A stretch of 64,000 bases of DNA from Lithobates sylvaticus. Its lineage: Eukaryota; Chordata; Amphibia; Anura; Ranidae. This document shows positions 1-9,333 of this stretch, in pieces. The position numbers and the translations under genes are program-made. Location: contig CM053029.1 of assembly GCA_028564925.1 (NCBI GenBank), positions 609,559,486 through 609,623,485 of the forward strand. Direction: 5' to 3'. The notes beneath the pieces are model-generated. The model saw only the letters and a program-made list of their open reading frames with translations, was not told where the DNA came from and searched no databases. The first letter of the stretch is position 1. The number at the start of each line of letters is the position of its first letter.

Positions 1-95
1 ACGTTACAATATTCAGAGAGACAATACAATAAAATACAAAAGGGCTGAGAGGACCCCGATCACAAGAGCTTACAATCTACTCATTACATTTATAA
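1..95 (-). repeat. L2-like LINE 3' tail fragment
   Basis: The run of ACAATAC-like motifs, then a G-rich stretch and GAGCTTACAATCTA, is the reverse complement of the tail of the L2-like LINE that ends near 29885, where AGATTGTAAGCTC is followed by TGTATTG motifs. No coding part is visible, so it is only a tail or the edge of a longer copy outside the window. Confidence 0.5.
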
Positions 96-348
96 CTCAT
101 TTACACCAAATGAAATTAGACGGATTTGTAACCACTTCCTGTCCGGAGCAATTTACACATTTTTCACACACCTGAAAATCAGCATTTATTTATTTATTGC
201 TACAAAATGACTTGGAAACCCCCAAAACATTATAGATTTTCTGAAAGCCGAGACTCCGGAGAATATAATGCTGAGCGTCACATGTTTAAAAAATCGGACC
301 TTTACCCATAACAACTTGGTAAAAAATAATGATTTTTAGCAAGGAACT
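96..348. other. spacer, nothing recognised
   Basis: AT-rich sequence between the LINE tail and the Tc1 end. No open frame, repeat array or RNA-like structure was seen. Confidence 0.5.
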
Positions 349-351
349 TAC

Positions 352-1650
352 ACTCACCGACCACTTTATTAGGTCCCCCTTGCTAGTAGCGGGTTGGACC
401 CCCTTTATTAGGTCCTCCTTGCTAGTAGCGGGTTGGACCCCCTTTATTAGGTCCCCCTTGCTAGTAGCGGGTTGGACCCCCTTTATTAGGTCCTCCTTGT
501 TAGTAGAGGGTTGGATCCCCTTTATTAGGTCCCCCTTGCTAGTAGCGGGTTGGACCCCCTTTATTAGGTCCTCCTTGCTAGTAGTGGGTTGGACCCCCTT
601 TATTAGGTCCTCCTTGCTAGTAGCGGGTTGGACCCCCTTTATTAGGTCCTCCTTGCTAGTAGTGGGTTGGACCCCCTTTATTAGGTCCTCCTTGTTAGTA
701 GAGGGTTGGACCCCTTTATTAGGTCCCCCTTGCTAGTGGCGGGTTGGACCCCCTTTATTAGGTCCTCCTTGCTAGTAGTGGATTGGACCCCCTTTATTAG
801 GTCCCCCTTGCTAGTAGCGGGTTGGACCCCCTTTATTAGGTCCCCCTTGCTAGTAGCGGGTTGGACCCCCTTTATTAGGTCCTCCTTGATAGTAGTGGGT
901 TGGACCCCCTTTATTAGGTCCCCCTTGCTAGTAGTGGGTTGGACCCCCTTTATTAGGTCCTCCTTGATAGTAGTGGGTTGGACCCCCTTTATTAGATCCT
1001 CCTTGATAGTAGTGGGTTGGACCCCCTTTATTAGGTCCCCCTTGCTAGTAGTGGGTTGGACCCCTTTATTAGGTCCTCCTTGCTAGTGGCGGGTTGGACC
1101 CCCTTTATTAGGTCCTCCTTGTTAGTAGAGGGTTGGACCCCCTTTATTAGGTCCTCCTTGCTAGTGGCGGGTTGGACCCCTTTATTAGGTCCTCCTTGAT
1201 AGTAGAGGGTTGGACCCCTTTATTAGGTCCTCCTTGCTAGTGGCGGGTTGGACCCCCTTTATTAGGTCCCCCTTGCTAGTGGCGGGTTGGACCCCCCTTT
1301 ATTAGGTCCTCCTTGCTAGTAGTGGGTTGGACCCCCTTTATTAGGTCCCCCTTGCTAGTGGCGGGTTGGACCCCCTTTATTAGGTCCTCCTTGCTAGTGG
1401 CGGGTTGGACCCCCTTTATTAGGTCCTCCTTGCTAGTAGTGGATTGGACCCCCTTTATTAGGTCCTCCTTGCTAGTAGTGGGTTGGACCCCCTTTATTAG
1501 GTCCTCCTTGTTAGTAGAGGGTTGGACCCCCTTTATTAGGTCCTCCTTGCTAGTAGCGGGTTGGACCCCCTTTATTAGGTCCTCCTTGCTAGTAGCGGGT
1601 TGGACCCCTTTATTAGGTCCTCCTTGCTAGTGGCGGGTTGGACCCCCTTT
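352..1650. repeat. 39-bp minisatellite from the Tc1 3' end
   Basis: About 33 tandem copies of a 39-bp unit containing CTTTATTAGGTCC, TTGCTAGTAG and GGGTTGGACCC. The unit starts within the Tc1 terminus (CTTTATTAGG) and ends at the segment that normally precedes the transposase stop, so the array amplifies the terminal part of the transposon. Because 39 is divisible by three, several spurious open frames run through it (a 13-residue repeat containing LLVAGWTPFIRS). Variant positions (AGC/AGT/AGA, CTCC/CCCC) alternate along the array. Confidence 0.95.
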
Positions 1651-2051
1651 TGCCTTCATTCTTGGTGGAATAGATACAACAAGGTGTTGGAAACGTTCCT
1701 CAGAGATTTTGCTCCACAGTGACCTGATAACATCACACAGTTGCTGCAGATTTGTCGGCTGCACATCCATGGTGCCAATCTCCCGTTCCACCACATCCCA
1801 AAGGTTCTCTATTGGATGAGATGTGGTGAGTGTGGAGGCCATTGGAGGACAGTGACCTCATTGTCCAGTGGTGAGATGATTGGAGCTTTGTGACATGGTG
1901 CATTATCCTGCTGGGAGGAGCCATCAGAAGATGAGGACACTGTAGTCATAAAGGGATGGACATGGTCAGCAACAATACTCAGGTACCCCATCCCCCACAC
2001 CATTACACCCCCACCACCAGCCTGAACCAGTGATACCCCATCCCCCACCAC
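1627..2051 (-). pseudogene. Tc1 transposase, C-terminal portion
   Basis: Minus-strand frames encode VADHVHPFMTTV, then QQDNAPCHKA (the motif around the second catalytic Asp), then WPPHSPHL and IENLWDVVEREIGTMDVQPT (the region of the final catalytic Glu), ending in KAKGGPTRH near the stop. These match the conserved order of vertebrate Tc1 transposases. The pieces fall in more than one frame and residues are missing between them, so this is not a working gene. The catalytic core is cut by the 50-bp array immediately upstream on the minus strand. Confidence 0.85.
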
Positions 2052-2652
2052 CCATTACACCCCCCACCACAAGCCTGAACCGGTGATAGCCCATCCCCCA
2101 CACCATTACACCCCCACCACCAGCCTGAACCGGTGATATCCCATCCCCCACACCATTACACCCCCACCACCAGCCTGAACCGGTGATACCCCATCCCCCA
2201 CACCATTACACCCCCACCACCAGCTTGAACCGGTGATACCCCATCCCCCACACCATGACACCCCCACCACCAGCCTGAACCGGTGATACCCCATCCCACC
2301 ACCATTACACCCCCACCACCAGCCTGAACCGGTGATACCCCCTCCCCCTCACCATTACACCCCCCACCACCAGCCTGAACCGGTGATACCCCATCCCCCC
2401 ACCATTACACCCCCACCACCAGCCTGAACCGGTGATACCCCATCCCCCACACCATTACACCCCCACCACCAGCCTGAACCAGTTATACCCCATCCCCCAC
2501 ACCATTACACCCCCACCACCAGCCTGAACCGGTGATACCCCATCCCCCACACCATTACACCCCCACCACCAGACAGAACCAGTGATACCCCATCCCCCAC
2601 ACCATTACACCCCCACCACCAGCCTGAACCGGTGATACCCCATCCCCCACAC
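1985..2652. repeat. 50-bp minisatellite inside the transposase gene
   Basis: About 13 tandem copies of a 50-bp unit (CCCCACACCATTACA, CCCCCACCACCAGCCTGAAC, CGGTGATACC). On the minus strand one unit encodes QAGGGGVMVWG, a conserved stretch of Tc1 transposase between the first and second catalytic Asp. The period is not a multiple of three, so the reading frame rotates from unit to unit. The array continues at 5938-6085 on the other side of the hAT insertion. Confidence 0.95.
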
Positions 2653-2869
2653 CAGTGCCGATCCTGACCTCCCTGGGGCCCTAAGCAAAATTCTGCTGAG
2701 GGGCCCTTTACCTGACCCGTGTAAACCATTTGCCATTGCCACACAGTCACACCTGACACTTCAGCGCTCCCAATACAATCCTCCCTCCTTTAAACAAAAC
2801 AGTCAAAGAATAAGTACAACAATATAGAACAGACATTATATATTTATCTTTACATATCTGAGTGTGGAT

Positions 2870-4060
2870 CCCCCCCTTACATCAGGGTCCCCAGAGAGCC
2901 ACCCCTTACATCAGGATCCCCAGAGAGCCCCCCCCTTACCCCCCCCCTTACATCAGGATCCCCAGAGAGCCACCCCTTACACCAGGGTCCCCAGAGAGCC
3001 CCCCCCTTACACCAGGGTCCCCAGAGAGCCCCCCCCCCCCTTACACCAGGGACCCCAGAGAGCCCCCCCCTTACACCAGGGTCCCCAGAGAGCCCCCCCC
3101 TTACACCAGGGTCCCCAGAGAGCCCCCCTTACACCAGGGTCCCCAGAGAGCCCCCCCTTACACCAGGGTCCCCAGAGAGCCCCCCCCCCTTACACCAGGG
3201 TCCCCCAGAGAGCCCCCCCTTACACCAGGGTCCCCAGAGAGCCCCCCCTTACACCAGGGTCCCCAGAGAGCCCCCCCCTTACACCAGGGTCCCCAGAGAG
3301 CACCCCCTTACATTAGGGTCCCCAGAGAGCACCCCCTTACATTAGGGTCCCCAGAGAGCACCCCCCTTACATTAGGGTTCCCAGAGAGCACCCCCTTACA
3401 TTAGGGTCCCCAGAGAGCACCCCCTTACATTAGGGTCCCCAGAGAGCACCCCCTTACATTAGGGTCCCCAGAGAGCACCCCCTTACATCAGGGTCCCCAG
3501 AGAGCACCCCCCTTACATTAGGGTCCCCAGAGAGCACCCCCCTTACATCAGGGTCCCCAGAGAGCATCCCTATAAAGCCCCTCCTTACATCAGGGTCCCC
3601 AGAGAGCCCCTCCTTACACCAGGGTCCCCAGAGAGACACCCCTTACATCAGGATCCCCAGAGAGACACCCCTTACATCAGGATCCCCAGAGAGCACCCCC
3701 CTTACATTAGTGTCCCCAGAGAGCACCCCCCTTACATTAGGGTCCCCAGAGAGCACCCCCCTTACATCAGGGTCCCAGAGAGCACCCCCCCCTTACATTA
3801 GGGTCCCCAGAGAGCACCCCCCTTACATTAGGGTCCCCAGAGAGCACCCCCCTTACATCAGGGTCCCCAGAGAGCACCCCCCTTACATTAGGGTCCCCAG
3901 AGAGCACCCCCCTTACATCAGGGTCCCCAGAGAGCATCCCTATAAAGCCCCTCTATATATCGGGGTCCCCAGAGAGCCCCCCATACATCCATGTCCTCAG
4001 AGAGCCTCCCTACTTACATCAGGGTCTGCAGCATTGCCCTTTACATCAGAGTTCCCCCTT
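2870..4060. repeat. 29-30-bp minisatellite in hAT element
   Basis: About 40 units of CCCTTACAYCAGGGTCCCCA plus GAGAGCC and a variable C-run. Unit length varies mainly in the C-run (4 to 10 C). Units to about 3300 read ACACCAGGG, later ones ACATTAGGG or ACATCAGGG, which suggests blockwise amplification. The reverse complement of the same unit forms the array at 42150-42610 in the second copy of this hAT family. Confidence 0.95.
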
Positions 4061-4199
4061 GCACTGTAAGGCGGTGCTGTCACTGACCTCCTCTCAGGTG
4101 CATCGTGCAGGGTTCAGTCAGTCGGCTCCAGCTTGGTGGCTCTGGTTTTATCCTATAGTTTCCTCTCCGCAGTCCATACATGTCTGACTTCTCCCTCTC

Positions 4200-5612
4200 T
4201 TGACTCAGGGGAGGTCAGAGGCTGCGGATGGGACAGGGGAGGTCAGAGGCTGCGGATGGGACAACAGGAAAGGTCAGAGGCTGCGGGGGAGGACAACAGG
4301 AGAGGTCAGAGGCTGTGGGGGAGGGCAACAGGAGAGGTCAGAGGCTGTGGGGGGGGGACAGGAGGTCAGAGGCTGTGGGGGGGGACAGGAGGTCAGAGGC
4401 TGCAAGGGGGGGGCAGGAGGTCAGAGGCTGCAAGGGGGGGACAGGAGGTCAGAGGCTGCAAGGGGGGGGCAGGAGGTCAGAGGCTGCAAGGGGGGGACAG
4501 GAGGTCAGAGGCTGCAAGGGGGGGGGCAGGAGGTCAGAGGCTGCAAGGGGGGGGGACAGGAGGTCAGAGGCTGCAAGGGGGGGGACAGGAGGTCAGAGGC
4601 TGCAAGGGGGGGGGGACAGGAGGTCAGAGGCTGCAAGGGGGAGGGACAGGAGGTCAGAGGCTGCGAAGGGGGGGGGGCAGGAGGTCAGAGGCTGCGAGGG
4701 GGGGGCAGGAGGTCAGAGGCTGCAGGGGGGGAAAGGAGGTCCGAGGCTGCGAAGGGGGGGGGCAGGAGGTCAGAGGCTGCAGGGGGGGGGGGCAGGAGGT
4801 CAGAGGCTGCAGGGGGGGGGGACAGGAGGTCAGAGGCTGCAGGGGGGGGACAGGAGGTCAGAGGCTGCGAGGGGGGGCAGGAGGTCAGAGGCTGCGAGGG
4901 GGGGGCAGGAGGTCAGAGGCTGCAGGGGGGGGGAGGTCAGAGGCTGCGAGGGGGGGCAGGAGGTCAGAGGCTGCGAAGGGGGGGGCAGGTGGTCAGAGGT
5001 CAGAGGGGGGGCAGGAGGTCAGAGGCTTTGAGGGGGGACAGGAGGTCAGAGGCTACCTGCGAGGGGGAGGGGGCCCAGGAGGTCAGAGGCTTTGAGGGGG
5101 GACAGGAGGTCAGAGGCTGCCTGCGAGGGGGAGGGGGCCCAGGAGGTCAGAGGCTGCCTGCGAGGGGGAGGGGGCCCAGGAGGTCAGAGGCTGCCTGAGT
5201 GGGAGGGGGCCCAGGAGGTCAGAGGCTTTGAGGGGGGACAGGAGGTCAGAGGCTACCTGCGAGGGGGAGGGGGCCCAGGAGGTCAGAGGCTTTGAGGGGG
5301 GACAGGAGGTCAGAGGCTGCCTGCGAGGGGGAGGGGGCCCAGGAGGTCAGAGGCTGCCTGCGAGGGGGAGGGGGCCCAGGAGGTCAGAGGCTGCCTGCGA
5401 GGGGGAGGGGGCCCAGGAGGTCAGAGGCTTTGAGGGGGGACAGGAGGTCAGAGGCTACCTGCGAGGGGGAGGGGGCCCAGGAGGTCAGAGGCTTTGAGGG
5501 GGGACAGGAGGTCAGAGGCTGCCTGCGAGGGGGAGGGGGCCCAGGAGGTCAGAGGCTGCCTGCGAGGGGGAGGGGGCCCAGGAGGTCAGAGGCTTTGAGG
5601 GGGGACAGGAGA
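4200..5612. repeat. G-rich GGAGGTCAGAGGCTGC array
   Basis: More than 50 copies of GGAGGTCAGAGGCTGC separated by G-tracts of 5-10. Before about 5030 the unit is roughly 22-27 bp. From 5030 to 5612 there is a higher-order pattern in which TTTGAGGGGGGACA and CTGCGAGGGGGAGGGGGCCC blocks alternate, in units of about 30-65 bp. The plus strand is extremely G-rich, so open frames here (Arg/Gly/Ser repeats) are artefacts. Confidence 0.95.
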
Positions 5613-5674
5613 CGTTTTATTTTTTAAAAATGGCGCCACTCGGCGCCATCGTGTCACTGGTGCCGCTGCCGCCG

Positions 5675-5850
5675 CTGTGAGCGCAGCGGCGCCTGAAAAA
5701 AAGATGGCCGCGGGGCCGGCATGCAACTGCGCATGCGCCAGCGCTGTTGCCGCTGCTCGGCAATTTTCAGAAAGGCGGGCGCATGCGCAGTTGCATGTCG
5801 GCCCCGCGGCCATCTTTTTTTCAGGCGCCGCTGACCTCACAGCGGCGGCA
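5675..5850. repeat. GC-rich palindrome with about 54-bp arms
   Basis: AGCGGCGCCTGAAAAAAAGA at 5682 onward is repeated in inverted form ending near 5832, with GATGGCCGCGGGGCC and GCAACTGCGCATGC inside both arms. The loop is about 40 nt. The arms are nearly identical, so it could extrude as a cruciform. It lies just inside the right end of the hAT element. Confidence 0.9.
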
Positions 5851-5937
5851 GCGGCCCCAGGGGCCCCCGAGCAGTGCCGATCCGCCGCGGGGCCCTACGC
5901 AGCTTGCGTAGTCCGCGTATAGGGCGGATCGGCTCTG

Positions 5938-6085
5938 CCCCACACCATTACACCCCCACCACCAGCCTGAACCGGTGATACCCCCATCCCCCACACCATT
6001 ACACCCCCACCACCAGCCTGAACCGGTGATACCCCATCCCCCACACCATTACACCCCCACCACCAGCCTGAACCAGTGATACAAG
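5938..6085. repeat. remaining 50-bp transposase-derived units
   Basis: Three further units of the array at 1985-2652, resuming directly after the hAT insertion and its 8-bp duplication. The last unit runs into normal Tc1 sequence (GATACAAGGCAGGATGGATC). Confidence 0.95.
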
Positions 6086-6255
6086 GCAGGATGGATCCAT
6101 GCGTCAAATTCTGACCATCTGAATGTCGGAGGTGAAATCCGGACTCATCAGACCAGGCAACGTTTTTCCAATCTTCTATTGTCCGATTTTGGTGATCCTG
6201 TGCCAATTGTAGCCTCAGTTTCCTGTTCTTAGCTGACAGGAGTGGCACCCGGTGT
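6086..6255 (-). pseudogene. Tc1 transposase, central fragment with first Asp
   Basis: Minus-strand translation gives PLLSAKNRKLRLQLAQDHQN, then TIEDWKNVAWSDESGFHLRH, the conserved stretch that contains the first catalytic Asp (WSDES). Part of the sequence between HSDGQ and the 50-bp array is missing. Upstream of residue PLL the homology ends abruptly near 6255. Confidence 0.85.
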
Positions 6256-6289
6256 GGTACCTGTCGTTTTGTGCAGTGGCCACTGGTGG

Positions 6290-6910
6290 AGGTGGGGGGG
6301 CACCGCCAGAGGTTCGATCGCTCGTTGATTGGATAGAGGGGTAGCCAAGCAGAGATCGTTCCCGGGAAGGGCAGAATGATGACAGGGAAGAAGATAGAGA
6401 TCTTGTGCTAAGCAGGAACACAGATCTCTGTCTTCACCCAGTCAGTCCATCCCCCGCACAGTTAGTAAGCCCCCCCCTAGGAGCACATTCAACCCTTTGA
6501 TCGCCCCTGATGTTAACCCTTTCCCAACCAGTGTCATTAGTACAGTGACAGTCCATATATTTTAGCACTGATCAGTGTATTGGTGTCATTGGTGTCACTG
6601 GTCCCCAAAAAGTGTCAAAAGTGTCAGTTAGGTGTCCAATTTGTCCACCGCAATGTCGCAGTCCTGCTAAAAGTCACAGATCGCCGCCATTACTAGTAAA
6701 AAAAAAAAAAAAAATTAAAAAAAAATTCTAGAAAAATATCCCATCGATTGTAGACGCAAGAACTTTTGTGTAAACCAATCAATAGTCGCTTATTGGGATT
6801 TTCTTCTACCAAAAATATGTAGAAGAATACGTATCGCCCTAAACTGATGAAGAAATTTGATTTTTTAAATTTTTTTAGTTGGATGTTTTATAGCAGAAAT
6901 TAAAAAAATA

Positions 6911-6942
<32 letters not shown>

Positions 6943-7290
6943 CAAAATTGTTGCTCTTTTTTGTTTATAGCCGAAAAAAAAAAAAAAAAACGCAGCGGTG
7001 ATCAAATACCACCAAAAGAAAGCTCAATTTGTGGGGGAAAAAAGGATGCGATCGTGACCAGTGATCGCTGTCATGCCAGTGGTAGCCCATCCCCCCACAG
7101 TTAGAATCACTCCCTAGGACACACTTAACCCCTTGCATGCCCCCTAGTGTTTAACCCCTTCCCTGCCAGTGTCCTTTATACAGTTATCAGTGGTTATTTA
7201 TAGCTCTGATTGCTGTATAAATGACAATGGTCCCAAAATAGTGTCAAAATTGTCCGATGTGTCCGCCATAATGTCGCAGTCACGATAAAA
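6290..7290 (+). mobile_element. two partial TTAA family A copies
   Basis: Diagnostic family A blocks occur in order: CCCCGCACAGTTAG, GTCCACCGCAATGTCGCAG, ATCGCCGCCATTACTAGTAA, AACCAATCAATAGTCGCTTA, ATGTAGAAGAATACGTATCG, GTGATCAAATACCACCAAAA. Near 7075 the order restarts with CCCCACAGTTAGAATCAC and runs only to ATGTCGCAGTCACGAT near 7290. These are therefore two incomplete copies, neither with its TTAA ends. The second copy runs directly into the next minisatellite. Non-coding. Confidence 0.75.
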
Positions 7291-8700
7291 ATAAAGATCA
7301 CTCCAATTCCTCCACCCCTCAGATCACCCCAATTCCTGCACCTCCACCCCTCGGATCACCCCAATTCCTGCACCTCCACCCCTCGGATCACCCCAATTCC
7401 TGCACCTCCACCCCTCGGATCACCCCAATTCCTGCACCTCCACCCCTCTAAACACCCCAATTCCTGCACCTCCACCCCTCGGATCACCCCAATTCCTGCA
7501 CCTCCACTCCTCGGATCACCCCAATTCCTGCACCTCCACTCCTCGGATCACCCCAATTCCTTCACCTTCACCCCTCAAATCACCCCAATTCCTGCACCTC
7601 CACTCCTCGATCACCCCAATTCCTTCACCTTCACCCCTCAAATCACCCCAATTCCTGCACCTCCACTCCTCGATCACCCCAATTCCTGCACCTCCACTCC
7701 TCAGATCACCCCAATTCCTTCACCTTCACCCCTCAAATCACCCCAATTCCTGCACCTCCACTCCTCGGATCACCCCAATTCCTTCACCTTCACCCCTCAA
7801 ATCACCCCAATTCCTGCACCTCCACTCCTCAGATCACCCCAATTCCTGCACCTTCACCCCCTCGGATCACCCCAATTCCTGCACCTTCACCCCTCAGATC
7901 ACCCCAATTTCTGCACCTCCACTCCTCATATCACCCCAATTCCTGCACCTTCACCCCTCAAATCACCCCAATTCCTGCACCTCCACTCCTCGATCACCCC
8001 AATTCCTTCATCTCCACTCCTCGATCACCCCAATTCCTGCACCTCCACTCCTCGGATCACCCCAATTCCTGCACCTTCACCCCCTCGGATCACCCCAATT
8101 CCTGCACCTTCACCCCTCAAATCACCCCAATTCCTGCACCTCCACTCCTCGATCACCCCAATTCCTGCACCTCCACTCCTCGGATCACCCCAATTCCTGC
8201 ACCTTCACCCCTCAAATCACCCCAATTCCTGCACCTCCACTCCTCGATCACCCCAATTCCTGCACCTCCACTCCTCAGATCACCCCAATTCCTGCATCTT
8301 CACCCCCTCGGATCACCCCAATTCCTGCACCTTCACCCCTCAAATCACCCCAATTTCTGCACCTCCACTCCTCGTATCACCCCAATTCCTGCACCTCCAC
8401 CCCCCGTATCACCCCAATTCCTGCACCTCCACTCCTCAGATCACCCCAATTCCTTCACCTTCACCCCTCGGATCACCCCAATTCCTGCACATTCACCCCT
8501 CGGATCACCCCAATTCCTTCACCCCTTAGATCACCCCAATTCCTGCACCTCCACCCCTCAGATCACCCCAATTCCTTCACCCCTCAGATCACCCCAATTC
8601 CTGCACCTCCACCCCTCAGATCACCCCAATTCCCACACCTTTACCGCTCAGATCACCCCAATTCCTTTACCTTCAGATCTTAAATCACACCAATTCCTTT
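7291..8700. repeat. 32-bp minisatellite
   Basis: About 44 copies of a 32-bp unit: GATCACCCCAATTCC, TGCACCTCCACCCCTCG. Variants TTCACCTTCACCCCTCAAAT and CTCCACTCCTCG recur in blocks, indicating higher-order duplication. It degrades toward the right edge. It has no visible host element, although its left end abuts the broken family A copy. Confidence 0.95.
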
Positions 8701-9245
8701 ACCTTCGCCCCTCAGATTTTAACAAGTAAATATAATCTCCCTTCCTTTCTATTCACTAATCCTAGCAGTATAAGGATTACATCTAAGTTCCGCTTTAACA
8801 TGTAATATTTGTAGATTGCTCTATTATAGGTGTGTGTCTTTACCTTTCTATAATCTTCCCTGATGAGACCATTTTCTCCATTTCCATCTGAGAAACGTCC
8901 AGTGACCCGTCCAGAGGACTCGGTACGATTCTTCATTGCCATCTGGCACCGCACCAGCGCATTTCCATTGATGCAATATTCCCCAGCCGCATACATTGCC
9001 TTTTATTACCCTTCAAACTCTATAGATCAAACCGTTCCCAAGTACCGCGTTCATCTCTCCATGATGATGAATGTGAGGGAAGCCTCAAAAATGAATTACG
9101 TATAAAATAGAAAAGTCATTGGAGAATATGAATAAAGGACAAGTCCCGGGATTTGTAGTGGAGAAAGAAATGATAATTAGAAGGATACAATAGTCTTGGT
9201 GTTCAGTGCTCAGGATTGACTGCAAGGCGCTGAGATATACAAAGC
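8701..9245. other. unique-looking spacer, weak exon candidate
   Basis: This is the least repetitive stretch in the first 20 kb. On the minus strand 8996-8833 encodes YAAGEYCINGNALVRCQMAM and continues to EDYRK, followed by GTAAAG, a plausible splice donor. The upstream AG lacks a pyrimidine tract and stops lie close by. I do not recognise the peptide, so this is not called as a gene. Confidence 0.2.
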
Positions 9246-9333
9246 TTGTACCGAAAGTAATGCAAAAGTGGGCATAACTTTTTATTCTAGCTTACATAGG
9301 TTGTTCAAATGTCACATGTTGGTGGAGTATCTC

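Larger units (their letters stand above)
2653..5937. mobile_element. non-autonomous hAT element, 3285 bp
   Basis: The ends are CAGTGCCGATC and GATCGGCTCTG, an 11-bp inverted repeat with one mismatch. They are flanked by the exact 8-bp duplication CCCCACAC (2645-2652 and 5938-5945), as expected for the hAT superfamily. No transposase is present. From left to right: about 200 bp of unique end sequence, a 29-30-bp array, a short spacer with a 4070-4200 unique part, a G-rich array, and a large palindrome. The right end carries a terminal hairpin (5873-5937) made of CAGTGCCGATCCGCC and its complement. A second copy of the family lies at 41027-42686 in the opposite orientation. The target lies in a tandem repeat containing CCCCACAC, which slightly weakens the duplication as proof; the matching family ends support it. 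Confidence 0.85.
349..6255 (-). mobile_element. Tc1-like DNA transposon, expanded and truncated
   Basis: The low-coordinate end begins after a TA at 349-350 with CACTCACCGACCACTTTATT, the terminus of a well-known vertebrate Tc1-like family. On the minus strand the body encodes recognisable pieces of that family's DD34E transposase, in order from 6250 down to 1627. The high-coordinate end is missing: homology stops near 6255, within the N-terminal half of the gene, so the DNA-binding domain and 5' inverted repeat are lost. What should be about 1.2 kb has grown to 5.9 kb through a 39-bp array at the 3' end, a 50-bp array inside the gene and a 3.3-kb hAT insertion. It is a dead copy. Confidence 0.85.

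Noticed and set aside
329-1630. Open frames with a 13-residue LLVAGWTPFIRSS repeat
   Set aside because: Translation of the 39-bp minisatellite, not a repeat protein.
4200-5612. Nuclear-receptor response element cluster (AGGTCA repeated)
   Set aside because: Half-sites are 22-30 bp apart, outside the usual 1-5-bp spacing, and follow simply from the repeat unit.
4133-5627. Open frames of up to 332 codons rich in Arg, Gly and Ser
   Set aside because: Product of the GGAGGTCAGAGGCTGC array; three overlapping frames are open at once.
8833-8996. Minus-strand exon candidate with a GTAAAG donor
   Set aside because: Upstream AG lacks a pyrimidine tract, stops lie immediately upstream, and the peptide was not recognised.
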